The notes under the pieces were generated by a model, which had not been told where the DNA came from, made no database searches, and worked only from the letters and a program-made list of their open reading frames with translations. Shown here piece by piece: positions 17,341-25,371 of a stretch of 64,000 nt of DNA. Positions within the stretch are counted from its first letter, which is position 1. Each line of letters starts with the position of its first letter. The translations under genes were made by a program, and so were the position numbers. Source of the DNA: Streptomyces gilvus (GTDB lineage: Bacteria; Actinomycetota; Actinomycetes; Streptomycetales; Streptomycetaceae); the NCBI RefSeq assembly GCF_022513565.1, contig NZ_JAKWBE010000022.1, positions 62,001 through 126,000 of the forward strand. The letters run 5' to 3'.

Positions 17341-17748
17341 CTGGCCGCCGGAGGCCCCCCTCGCCCAGCGGGTGGTCGGGCCCGGCAGGAGGGGGCACGT
17401 GGCTGGTCGGCGCCGGCGGTCGGCGGACGCCCCCGAGCCCGCAGCTCGGCGAGGCGCTCGCCCGCGGTGGAGATCTGCTCGCCGAGTGCGACTCCTCGTG
17501 GTCGCGGGCCACCACGGCGAGCAGGGGCCGGGCCGGCCCGCTGGCCGCCGGAGGCCCCCCTCGCCCAGCGGGTCGGGGAAATGGTGGGGCCCGGCAGGAG
17601 GGGGGCACGTGGCTGGTCGGCGCCGGCGGTCGGTGGAGGCCCCCGAGCCCGCAGCTCGGCGAGGCGTTCGCCCGCGGTGGAGATCTGCTCGCCGAGTGCG
17701 ACTCCTCGTGGTCGCGGGGCACCACGGCGAGCAGGGTCCGGGCCGGTG
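17341..17748. repeat. Two-copy tandem duplication of about 200 bp
   Basis: The block starting CTGGCCGCCGGAGGCCCCCC at 17341 begins again at 17541. Copy two is about 10 bp longer because of an insertion near 17574–17585. Both copies contain the GGCTGGTCGGCGCCGG word (17401 and 17611) and a common tail with AGATCTGCTCGCCGAGTGCG. Together with the 78-bp array it fills most of the 901-bp gap 16990–17890, which contains no gene I can support. The last 140 bp should hold the promoter of the next gene. Confidence 0.8.
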
Positions 17749-17890
17749 CGTCCGGGGGGCGGTGGACTCGCCAAAGCGGCACACCCGGCCCGTCGACCAC
17801 TACACCCCGGACAAACGCACCCCCGCCCGCCGCGTCCTACCGTGGACGCGAACCCCTTGGACACCCCAACGGAAGGGCCGGGATCCCGCA

Positions 17891-19336
17891 ATGACTTCCA
17901 CCACCGCCTTCTGGCTCGCCGGCCGCCAGGTCACCGGCGAGGACACCGTCGACGTCACCTCCCCGTGGGACGGCCATGTGGTCGGCCGGGTGAGCGTGCC
18001 GACGGACGCGCAGGTAGAGGAGGCCGTCGCCGCCGCGTACGCCGTGCGCGACGAGTTCGCCGCCACCCCCGCCCACGTCCGCGCCGCCGCCCTGGACCAC
18101 GTCAGCCGCCGACTCGTGGAGCGCACCGAGGAGATCGCCCGGCTGATCTCCGCCGAGAACGGCAAGCCCATCAAGTGGGCGCGCGGCGAGGTCGGCCGTG
18201 CCGTCTCCGTGTTCCGGTTCGCCGCCGAGGAGGCCCGGCGCTTCAACAGCGGCGAGGCCCAGCGCCTCGACACCGACCTCGGCGGCCAGGGCCGGCTCGC
18301 GCTGACCCGCCGCTTCCCCAAGGGCGTCGTCCTCGGCATCGCGCCGTTCAACTTCCCGCTCAACCTCTGCGCCCACAAGATCGCCCCCGCGATCGCCGCC
18401 GGTGCGCCGATCATCCTGAAGCCGGCCCCGGCCACCCCGCTCTCCGGCCTGATCATCGGCGACCTTCTCGCCGAGACCGAGCTCCCGGCCGGCTCCTGGA
18501 GCATCCTCCCGGTCGCCAACGACAGGATGCCCGCCCTGGTCCAGGACGAGCGGCTGCCGGTCATCTCCTTCACGGGCTCCGACAAGGTCGGCTACGCGAT
18601 CATGGACTCGGTGCCGCGCAAGCACCTCACGCTGGAGCTCGGCGGCAACGGCGCGGCCGTCGTCCTCGCCGACTACGCGAGCGACGCCGACCTCGACTGG
18701 GCCGCCACCCGCATCGCGACCTTCTCCAACTACCAGGGCGGCCAGTCCTGCATCTCCGTGCAGCGGGTCATCGCCGACGCCTCCGTGTACGACCGGCTGC
18801 TGCCGCGCATCGTCGCCGCCGTCGAGGCCCAGGTCACCGGCGACCCGAGCGACGACAAGACGGACGTCGGCCCGCTGGTCAGCGAGGACGCCGCCAAGCG
18901 CGTCGAGTCGTGGGTGAAGGAGGCCGTGGAGGCGGGCGCGACCCTGCTCACCGGCGGCGACCGCGACGGCGCCTCCTACGCGCCGACCGTCCTCACCGAC
19001 GTTCCGGCCGACGTGACCATCTCCTGCGAGGAGGTCTTCGGCCCCGTCCTGACCGTGCAGAAGGCGGACGGCGAGGACGCGGCCTTCGCGGCCGTCAACT
19101 CCTCCAAGTACGGCCTGCAGGCAGGCGTGTTCACCCACGACCTGCAGGCCGCCTTCCGCGCCCACCGCGCCCTCGAGGTCGGCGGCGTCGTCATCGGCGA
19201 CGTCCCCTCCTACCGCGCCGACCAGATGCCGTACGGCGGCGCCAAGCAGTCCGGCGTGGGCCGCGAGGGCGTGAAGTTCGCGATGGACGACTACACCTAC
19301 GAGCGCGTGCTCGTGCTGACCGGCCTCGCTCTCTGA
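17891..19336 (+). CDS. Aldehyde dehydrogenase, probable succinate-semialdehyde dehydrogenase
   Basis: A 481-residue aldehyde dehydrogenase. Catalytic Cys is about residue 287 in GGQSCISVQRV, the Glu about 249 in LELGGNGAAVV, and the signature is IAPFNFPLNL. The Asn-Phe-Pro variant and SYRADQMPYGG tail match the group of succinate-semialdehyde/lactaldehyde-type enzymes. With GabT and PucR beside it, conversion of succinic semialdehyde to succinate is the natural last step of the GABA route. Substrate specificity is inferred from neighbours only. ATG 17891 has a weak ribosome-binding sequence (GGGCCGGGA). Confidence 0.82.
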   Translation: MTSTTAFWLAGRQVTGEDTVDVTSPWDGHVVGRVSVPTDAQVEEAVAAAYAVRDEFAATPAHVRAAALDHVSRRLVERTEEIARLISAENGKPIKWARGEVGRAVSVFRFAAEEARRFNSGEAQRLDTDLGGQGRLALTRRFPKGVVLGIAPFNFPLNLCAHKIAPAIAAGAPIILKPAPATPLSGLIIGDLLAETELPAGSWSILPVANDRMPALVQDERLPVISFTGSDKVGYAIMDSVPRKHLTLELGGNGAAVVLADYASDADLDWAATRIATFSNYQGGQSCISVQRVIADASVYDRLLPRIVAAVEAQVTGDPSDDKTDVGPLVSEDAAKRVESWVKEAVEAGATLLTGGDRDGASYAPTVLTDVPADVTISCEEVFGPVLTVQKADGEDAAFAAVNSSKYGLQAGVFTHDLQAAFRAHRALEVGGVVIGDVPSYRADQMPYGGAKQSGVGREGVKFAMDDYTYERVLVLTGLAL

Positions 19337-19370
19337 CCCGGACGAGCGCCGAGCCGAACAGGCTGGTTAA

Positions 19371-19385
19371 TGGGAACCGTTTTCA
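19371..19385. promoter_or_regulatory. Orphan Zur-like box with an adjacent −10
   Basis: TGGGAACCGTTTTCA is a 7-1-7 dyad, TG(R)(R)AAC-N-GTTTTCA. It resembles the zinc-repressor Zur consensus TGAAAATGATTTTCA of Streptomyces (10 of 15 bases). Immediately after it is TATAGG/TAGGCT (19386–19393), a good −10. The terminator follows at 19399 and no gene starts here, because both flanking genes converge. Any transcript would therefore be about 45 nt. Confidence 0.5.
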
Positions 19386-19398
19386 TATAGGCTCCCCG

Positions 19399-19438
19399 AA
19401 GGGGCCCGGCACCGATGCCTTCCGGTGCCGGGCCCCTT
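19399..19438. terminator. Strong terminator between convergent genes
   Basis: AAGGGGCCCGGCACC (19399–19413) is perfectly complementary to 19424–19438, with a 10-nt loop. The 15-bp stem carries terminal A's on the left and T's on the right, so it can act in both directions. It separates the aldehyde dehydrogenase and the GH3 gene. Confidence 0.85.
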
Positions 19439-19463
19439 CCTCACGCCGGCCTTCCCCGGCCCC

Positions 19464-22298
19464 TCAACCGGAGAAGCCGACACGCGCGAGCCGCAGCGGG
19501 CCGCGCAGCCTGAGACGCACGTCGTGCACGCCCTCGGCGACGATTCCGGCGCGCAGCGTGGTGTAGTCGTACGGCCCCGCGGTAGGCGTCTTCGGACTGA
19601 GCACCGCCAGCACCGCGCCCCCGTCCAGGGACACTTCCACGGCGCCCCCGCCCGCGACCGTCACCCGCACCTCGCTGACGCCGTCCCCCAAGTCGCAGTC
19701 CCGGTAGAGCAGTTCGGCGACCCGGTCGCCCTCCGGCGTCACCGCGTCGCCCGCGACCTTCGTCCGGTCGACGATGACGGCCCCGCTCTGCTCGTCGAAG
19801 TCGGCCGCCTCCAGGCCGCGTCGGAGCACCGGCCGCGGGGCGCCGGGCTCACCGTCCAGGATCACCGTCGTACGCAGCCGGACGTCCTCGCTGGAGGCGC
19901 CCGCCAGGATGTCGTACGGGCCCGGCTCCAGCCGCCACCCGCCCCGCGTCACGTCCCAGAACTCGAAGGCGGACAGCGGGACTTCGAAGGCCAGCTCCGT
20001 CCGCTCGCCCGGGGCGAGCGTGACCCGGCGGTGCGCGAGCAGTTCGCGCCGCGGCCGCGGCACCGTCGGCTCGACGGCCCGGGTGTAGAGCTGGGCGACC
20101 TCGTCGGCCGTCACATCCCCGGTGTTGGTGACCGCGAAGGAGACGTGCAGCGCGTCGCCCGCCACCCGGGTCGCCAGATCGCCGTAGGAGAAGGCGGTGT
20201 AGGACAGGCCGTGTCCGAACGGGAACAGGGGCGTGCCCTCGAAGTACAGATAGGTCTGCCGGCCGCCGATCACGTCGTAGTCGAGCAGCCCGGGCAGATC
20301 GGCGTCGCTCTCGTACCAGGTCTGCGGGAGCCGGCCGGCCGGGGAGACGTCCCCGGCCAGGACCCGGGCGAGCGCGGTGCCGGCCGCCTGGCCGCCGTGC
20401 GCGGTCCACAGCACCGCCGGGAGCGAGGTGGCCGGCACGGCGTACGGATACGCCGAGACCAGCGCCAGCACCGTGCGCGGGTTCGCGGCGCGGGCCGCGC
20501 GCAGCAGGCGCTCCTGGTGGCCGGGCAGCCGCAGCGTCGTACGGTCCTCGGTCTCGCGGCCGTTGATGTGCGGGTCGTTCCCGGCGACGACCACGACCAC
20601 GTCCGCCTGCTCGGCGACCCTGCGCACCGCCTCCTCGCCGCGCTCGGCGTAGATCAGCTCGAAGATTTCCGGATTCCCGTCGGCAACCTTCACTCCGTCG
20701 GCGGCGACCGTGACATGGCGACCCGTGCCCAGGTGCCGGAGGAGGTGACCGTTCTCGTGGGGTTCCAGGCGGAAGGTCTCCTGGACGACCCAGCCGCCGG
20801 GCTGGTCCGCGGAGGCGCGTACCCGGCCGTCGTCGGCGACCGAGAGGTACCGGCCGTCGGGGGCGCGCAGCGTGAGGACGCCGTCCCCCCAGTCCACCAG
20901 GGCGAGTTCGGTGCCGGCCGGGCCGGTGGTCAGCGGCGGCAGGTCGGTGCGGCCGGCCAGCAGCGCCGGGTCCAACGCCCCTTCCGCGCCGCGCACTTCG
21001 TCGTCCGCGTCGGCCGGGGGGACCTCCACGAACGCGCCGGACGACGTCCTGAGCCGGACGCGGTCGACGCCCTCCGCGAACTCCACGCGCTCTGCGCCGA
21101 AGCGCTCGTACAGGCCCTCCAGTGGGGTGGAGCGGTGGATCAACGTGCCGCTGTACCAGTCGAGTTTGCACTCGTCGGCCAGCAGGCCCACCACGCCCAC
21201 GCGGCTGTCGGGGGCGAGCGGCAGCAGACCGTCGTTCTTCAGCAGCACGATCGCCTGCTCTGCCGCCTCCTGGGCGAGCGCGCGGTGCGCCGGGGTGTCG
21301 AAGTCGTGGGTGCCGGCGTGCGGGTCGTAGAGCGGGTCGAACTCGCCGAGGCGGAACCGCACCGAGAGCTGGCGGCGCACGGCCGTGTCGATGTCGGCCT
21401 CCGTCAGCAGCCCCTGGTCCAGGGCCCCTCGGACCCGGGCGGTGATCTTCGAGGGGTCGGTCCCGTGGTCGGTGAAGCTGTCCACCCCCGCGTGCAGGGC
21501 GGCCGCCGTCGCCTCCTCGTGGCTGTCGTAGTAGTGCTCGGAGTCGACCAGGTTGGAGGGCGCCCCCGCGTCCGAGCAGACCAGCAGCTCCTCCTCCGTC
21601 CAGGTGCGCAACTGCTCGCGCAGATACGGCGACACGTGGTTGGGGCGGCCGTTGACCAGGTTGTACGCGGGCATCACCCCGGCGACCGCGCCCGCCTCGA
21701 CCGTCTCGCGGAAGGCGCGCAGGTCGTACTCGTGCAGGACGCGCGGACGCACCGAGGAGGACGAAGTGGCACGGTCCGTCTCGTTGTTGTGGGCGAGCCA
21801 GTGCTTGAGGACCGGCGCCGTGCGCCAGTACGTCGGGTGGTCGCCGCGCAGACCCCGGGTGTACGCCGTCGCGATCGCCGAGGTCAGTTTCGGGTCCTCC
21901 GAGTAGCCCTCCTCGTTGCGGCCCCACAGCGGATGCCGCAGCAGGTTCACCGTCGGGGACCAGACGTTGAGGCCCACCCGGTCGTCCCGGGCGCGCATCG
22001 CGCGGGTCTCCTTCGAGACCGCCTCGCCGACGCGGCGCACCAGGTCCGTGTTCCAGGTGGCGCCCAGGCCCACGGCCTGCGGGAAGACCGTCGCCGGGCC
22101 CATCCAGGCGACACCGTGCAGGGCCTCCTGGCCGGTGCGGAACGCGGCGACGCCGAGCCGCTCCACGGCGGGCGTGAACTGGTGCAGGAAGGAGATCTTC
22201 TCCTCCGGCGTGAGCCGCTCCAGCAGATCGTCGATGCGCTTCGCGAACGGCAGCTGCGGATCGCGGAACGGCGGCGTGGGCGGCGTCTGTTCGGTCAC
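19464..22298 (-). CDS. GH3 beta-glycosidase with inserted trefoil-like domain
   Basis: A 944-residue cytoplasmic glycosidase (no signal peptide). The (alpha/beta)8 domain includes GLNVWSPTVNLLRHP and the nucleophile motif LLVCSDAGAPSN, Asp about residue 243. The second domain holds AGNDPHINGRETEDR, and a fibronectin-like module (GLSYTAFSYGDL onward) completes it. Residues of about 470–548 (DGRYLSVADDGRV, LGTGRHVTVAADG) look like a fascin/beta-trefoil insertion where many GH3 enzymes carry PA14. GTG 22298 after AAGGGGA is preferred to the upstream frame. It is likely to cleave beta-linked oligosaccharides imported by the adjacent ABC system. Its promoter carries the LacI-type operator. Confidence 0.88.
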   Translation of the reverse strand: MTEQTPPTPPFRDPQLPFAKRIDDLLERLTPEEKISFLHQFTPAVERLGVAAFRTGQEALHGVAWMGPATVFPQAVGLGATWNTDLVRRVGEAVSKETRAMRARDDRVGLNVWSPTVNLLRHPLWGRNEEGYSEDPKLTSAIATAYTRGLRGDHPTYWRTAPVLKHWLAHNNETDRATSSSSVRPRVLHEYDLRAFRETVEAGAVAGVMPAYNLVNGRPNHVSPYLREQLRTWTEEELLVCSDAGAPSNLVDSEHYYDSHEEATAAALHAGVDSFTDHGTDPSKITARVRGALDQGLLTEADIDTAVRRQLSVRFRLGEFDPLYDPHAGTHDFDTPAHRALAQEAAEQAIVLLKNDGLLPLAPDSRVGVVGLLADECKLDWYSGTLIHRSTPLEGLYERFGAERVEFAEGVDRVRLRTSSGAFVEVPPADADDEVRGAEGALDPALLAGRTDLPPLTTGPAGTELALVDWGDGVLTLRAPDGRYLSVADDGRVRASADQPGGWVVQETFRLEPHENGHLLRHLGTGRHVTVAADGVKVADGNPEIFELIYAERGEEAVRRVAEQADVVVVVAGNDPHINGRETEDRTTLRLPGHQERLLRAARAANPRTVLALVSAYPYAVPATSLPAVLWTAHGGQAAGTALARVLAGDVSPAGRLPQTWYESDADLPGLLDYDVIGGRQTYLYFEGTPLFPFGHGLSYTAFSYGDLATRVAGDALHVSFAVTNTGDVTADEVAQLYTRAVEPTVPRPRRELLAHRRVTLAPGERTELAFEVPLSAFEFWDVTRGGWRLEPGPYDILAGASSEDVRLRTTVILDGEPGAPRPVLRRGLEAADFDEQSGAVIVDRTKVAGDAVTPEGDRVAELLYRDCDLGDGVSEVRVTVAGGGAVEVSLDGGAVLAVLSPKTPTAGPYDYTTLRAGIVAEGVHDVRLRLRGPLRLARVGFSG

Positions 22299-22334
22299 GT
22301 GGGGGTCCCCTTGCGATGGAGCGACGGAGCGCTT

Positions 22335-22348
22335 TCGAAGCGCTTCGA
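22335..22348. promoter_or_regulatory. LacI-type operator, GH3 promoter
   Basis: TCGAAGCGCTTCGA is a perfect palindrome placed directly downstream of the GH3 −10 (minus strand, 22349–22354). It is identical to the sites at 22495 and 33673. Bound repressor would block GH3 initiation. The LacI protein at 32545 is the likely binder because its own promoter carries the same site twice. Confidence 0.85.
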
Positions 22349-22377
22349 TGCTGATTCGACGCATGGGCCGGTGTCAA
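22349..22377 (-). promoter_or_regulatory. GH3 promoter
   Basis: On the minus strand TTGACA (22377–22372) is followed after 17 nt by TCAGCA (22354–22349). The −35 is perfect and the −10 weak. The operator begins with the very next base, and the GH3 start codon is about 50 nt downstream. Confidence 0.6.
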
Positions 22378-22455
22378 GGGATGCACACCGTTACTTCAAG
22401 CGGCGCATAAGAAAAGGTCATCCTGGATAGCTCGGAGGAATTCTGGGAGCGACCC

Positions 22456-22484
22456 TTGTGCACCCCCGGACGTTCACTTAACCT
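22456..22484 (+). promoter_or_regulatory. Promoter of the sugar ABC operon
   Basis: TTGTGC (22456–22461), a 17-nt spacer and TAACCT (22479–22484). The operator at 22495 begins 10 nt after the −10, the same arrangement as at the divergent GH3 promoter. The start codon lies 138 nt downstream of the −10, so the mRNA has a long leader. Confidence 0.65.
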
Positions 22485-22494
22485 CGCAGCAACA

Positions 22495-22508
22495 TCGAAG
22501 CGCTTCGA
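22495..22508. promoter_or_regulatory. LacI-type operator, sugar ABC operon
   Basis: A second perfect TCGAAGCGCTTCGA, centred 160 bp from the site at 22335, just downstream of the −10 of the importer operon. The two sites control the divergent GH3 and importer promoters and could also be joined by a repressor tetramer. Confidence 0.85.
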
Positions 22509-22621
22509 CTAGTGCGAGCCGCAGCCGTCGAAGGATCGCTTCAGCTCAGCCAGTTCCACTCGAGACACCGCAGCCGACGGCCCCCGCCGGGTGTCCTGGT
22601 GCGCCATGAAGGGTTGACGCA

Positions 22622-24310
22622 ATGACGCCGAACGCCGCTTCCCCCTCCGGGCCGAGCCGGAGAAGCTTCCTCGCCTCGACCGCGGTCGCCACCGCGGCGG
22701 TCGCCGGCGGAATGCCGCTGCTGTCCGCGTGCGGGGCGTCGGACAGCGGCTCCGGTGGCGGTTCCTCCGCCGGCAAGGGCTCGCGGAAGCTGCTTCCGAC
22801 CTACGTCGCCGACGACGTGGTGACCCCGGACATCCCCTCGAAGTACGGCTCTCCGCTGGGCTTCACCGGCAAGCTCGACCTCGGCACCCTCAAGACCTCG
22901 GTCCCCAAGAAGCTCGGCAAGGGCGGCAAGGTCACCGTCATGTCGCCGTTCTGGGGCTCCCCGCCCAAGCAGGACAACCCCTACTACAAGGGCATGAACG
23001 ACCTCATCGGTGTGGACGTCGTCTGGCAGAACCAGGACGGCAACACCTACGACCAGAAGCTCGGCGCGGTCCTCGCCTCCAGCGACGTACCGGACGTGGT
23101 GGTCGTCCCGAGCTGGAACATGAACGGCCGGATACCCACCGCCATCATCAACAAGTTCGCCGACCTCGGCCCGTACCTGGCCGGCGACAAGGTCAAGGAC
23201 TACCCCAATCTCGCGGCCATCCCGACCGACGCCTGGCAGCGCTGCATCATGGGCGGCAAGCTGCGCGGTCTGCCGCAGCCCTCCCCGCCCATCACCGGCA
23301 TCGTGCCCCTCTACCGCAAGGACATCTTCGACAAGCAGGGCTACGAAGTCCCGCGCTCCGCCGACGAGTTCATGTCCCTCGCCAAGGAGATCACCAACGC
23401 GAAGGCCAAGCGGTGGGCCTGTCTGGACATGAAGTGGACGGCCTGGCAGATGTTCGGCGTGCTCTCCGGCAGCGAGAAGTCGCTCGGCTGGAACCTCGTC
23501 GACGGCAGGATGATCAACCGCATCGAGACCGACGAGTACCTCGAGGCGCTGGAGTGGACCCGCAAGCTCTTCGCCGCCGGGGTCGTGCACCCGGACTCCA
23601 TGATGGGCAAGAACGCCCCCGACCCGGGGCCCAAGTTCGCGGCCGGCGAGTTCCTGATCTACCCCAACAACATCACCCAGTGGTGGAGCCGCACCGCCGA
23701 ACAGGCGACCCAGAACCCTGCGTTCAAGATCTGGGGCATGGACGTGTACGCCCACGGCGGCGGCAACCCGACGGTCTGGGCGGAGCAGCCGGCCGGCATC
23801 TTCGCCTACGTCAACAAGAAGGCCTCGGAGTCCGTGATCCGTGACGTGCTGGCCGTCGCCGACGTCACCGCCGCGCCGTACGGCACCAAGGAGTACATGA
23901 TGACCAACTACGGCGTCGAAGGCACCCACTACACGGTCAAGGACGGCGTGCCCGTCAAGACCACCGCGGGCAACAACCAGGTCCTCAACGCCTACGTCAT
24001 GGTCGCCAGTCCCGCCGCCACCATCGCCCACCCCGACTTCCCCGACGTGGCCAAGGCGCAGGTGGAGTGGTACCAGCGGATGGGTTCCTTCACCAAGAAG
24101 TCCAGCTTCTACGGCCAGATGATCACCGAGCCCTCCCGCTTCATCAACCTCGGCAACGACTTCGAGCAGCTCGAGGACGACATCACCCGCGGCCGCAAGA
24201 AGATCAGCGACATGCAGCAGGCCGTCTCCGACTGGAAGTCCAAGGGCGGCGACAAACTGCGCGACTGGTACAAGAAGCTGCTCGACGACAACGGCTCGGC
24301 GGCGAGCTGA
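22622..24310 (+). CDS. Sugar-binding lipoprotein of ABC importer (LplA-like)
   Basis: A 562-residue extracellular solute-binding protein. It has a Tat motif SRRSFLAST, a hydrophobic core and lipobox LLSAC (Cys about residue 38), then a Gly/Ser linker. The mature domain (VTVMSPFWGSPPKQDNPYYKG, PDVVVVPSWN, FLIYPNNITQWW) resembles large LplA/family-1-like binding proteins that deliver oligosaccharides. The two permeases downstream belong to it. No ATPase gene is present, so the shared ATPase (MsiK type in Streptomyces) must be encoded elsewhere. ATG 22622 has little ribosome-binding sequence (GGGTTGACGCA). Expected ligand: xyloglucan- or beta-glucan-derived oligosaccharides, by context. Confidence 0.9.
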   Translation: MTPNAASPSGPSRRSFLASTAVATAAVAGGMPLLSACGASDSGSGGGSSAGKGSRKLLPTYVADDVVTPDIPSKYGSPLGFTGKLDLGTLKTSVPKKLGKGGKVTVMSPFWGSPPKQDNPYYKGMNDLIGVDVVWQNQDGNTYDQKLGAVLASSDVPDVVVVPSWNMNGRIPTAIINKFADLGPYLAGDKVKDYPNLAAIPTDAWQRCIMGGKLRGLPQPSPPITGIVPLYRKDIFDKQGYEVPRSADEFMSLAKEITNAKAKRWACLDMKWTAWQMFGVLSGSEKSLGWNLVDGRMINRIETDEYLEALEWTRKLFAAGVVHPDSMMGKNAPDPGPKFAAGEFLIYPNNITQWWSRTAEQATQNPAFKIWGMDVYAHGGGNPTVWAEQPAGIFAYVNKKASESVIRDVLAVADVTAAPYGTKEYMMTNYGVEGTHYTVKDGVPVKTTAGNNQVLNAYVMVASPAATIAHPDFPDVAKAQVEWYQRMGSFTKKSSFYGQMITEPSRFINLGNDFEQLEDDITRGRKKISDMQQAVSDWKSKGGDKLRDWYKKLLDDNGSAAS

Positions 24311-24336
24311 CCCGGTACCGAGGCGAGGAGAAGGCC

Positions 24337-25371
24337 GTGTCCCACAGCACGGTGCCTCGGAGCAGGGCCGAGGCGAAGACGAAGCCGGCGAAGACCCCGG
24401 TGGCGTCCGACGGCGCCGGCACCCAGGGCCAGGCGCGTAAGGGCAGACTGAGCTTCCGGCTCCGGTTCGGACGGGACCGCGTCCTGCTCCTGATGACCGC
24501 GCCGGCGCTCGTCCTGGTCCTGCTCTTCAACTACCTGCCGATCCTGGGCAACATCGTCGCCTTCCAGGACTACGACCCCTACGTCAGCGACAACGGCATC
24601 GTCTCGATGCTGCACAGCCCCTGGGTCGGCTTCGAGAACTTCCAGCGGATCTTCGCGGACTCGTCCTTCTGGAACGCGGTCCAGAACACCCTGGTGATCT
24701 TCGTCCTGCAGCTCGTGCTGTTCTTCCCGATCCCCATCCTGCTCGCGCTGCTCATCAACAGCGTGGTCAGGCCACGGGTACGGGCGTTCGCCCAGGCCGT
24801 CCTGTACCTCCCGCACTTCTTCTCCTGGGTCCTGGTCATCTCCGTCTTCCAGCAACTCTTCGGCGGAGCGGGTGTGTTGTCGCAGCTGCTGCGCCAACAC
24901 GGCTACAGCGGGCTGGACATCATGACCGACCCGTCCACCTTCAAGTTCCTCGTCACGGCGGAGGGCATCTGGAAGGACGCCGGCTGGGGGATCATCGTCT
25001 TCCTCGCCGCGCTGGCCTCGGTGAGCCCCGACCTCTACGAGGCGGCGGCGATGGACGGGGCCGGGCGCTGGCGCCGGATCTGGCACGTGACGCTGCCCGC
25101 GCTGCGTCCGGTGATCGCCCTGCTGCTGGTGCTGCGTGTGGGCGACGCGCTGACGGTCGGCTTCGAACAGATCCTGCTGCAACGCGATGCCGTCGGACCG
25201 GGCGCGGCGGAAGTCCTGGACACCTTCGTCTGGTGGAACGGCGTGCGCAACCAGGACTTCGGCTACGCGGCCGCCGCCGGACTCATCAAGGGCGTGGTCA
25301 GCCTCGGACTGGTCCTCGCCGCGAACAAGGTGGCCCATCTCATGGGCGAGCAGGGGGTGTACAAGAGGTGA
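24337..25371 (+). CDS. Sugar ABC permease, first subunit (LplB-like)
   Basis: A 344-residue permease with a basic N-terminal tail (about 45 residues) and six membrane segments starting LLLMTAPALVLVLLFNYLPI. The EAA loop reads YEAAAMDGAGRWRRIWHVTLP (about residues 234–254). YLPILGNIVAFQDYDPY near the first segment is typical of the LplB/YtcP group, which imports complex oligosaccharides. GTG 24337 follows GAGGAGAAGG. The 26-bp gap from the binding protein and the 4-bp overlap with the next gene indicate one operon. Confidence 0.9.
   Translation: MSHSTVPRSRAEAKTKPAKTPVASDGAGTQGQARKGRLSFRLRFGRDRVLLLMTAPALVLVLLFNYLPILGNIVAFQDYDPYVSDNGIVSMLHSPWVGFENFQRIFADSSFWNAVQNTLVIFVLQLVLFFPIPILLALLINSVVRPRVRAFAQAVLYLPHFFSWVLVISVFQQLFGGAGVLSQLLRQHGYSGLDIMTDPSTFKFLVTAEGIWKDAGWGIIVFLAALASVSPDLYEAAAMDGAGRWRRIWHVTLPALRPVIALLLVLRVGDALTVGFEQILLQRDAVGPGAAEVLDTFVWWNGVRNQDFGYAAAAGLIKGVVSLGLVLAANKVAHLMGEQGVYKR

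Noticed and set aside
17060..17748. CRISPR-like array
   Set aside because: Units are contiguous imperfect tandem copies without distinct spacers, unit lengths vary, and no cas gene is present.
16986..17891. Coding frames on either strand of the repeat spacer
   Set aside because: Products are Arg/Pro/Gly-rich, repeat in step with the DNA repeats in several frames at once and match no family I recognise.
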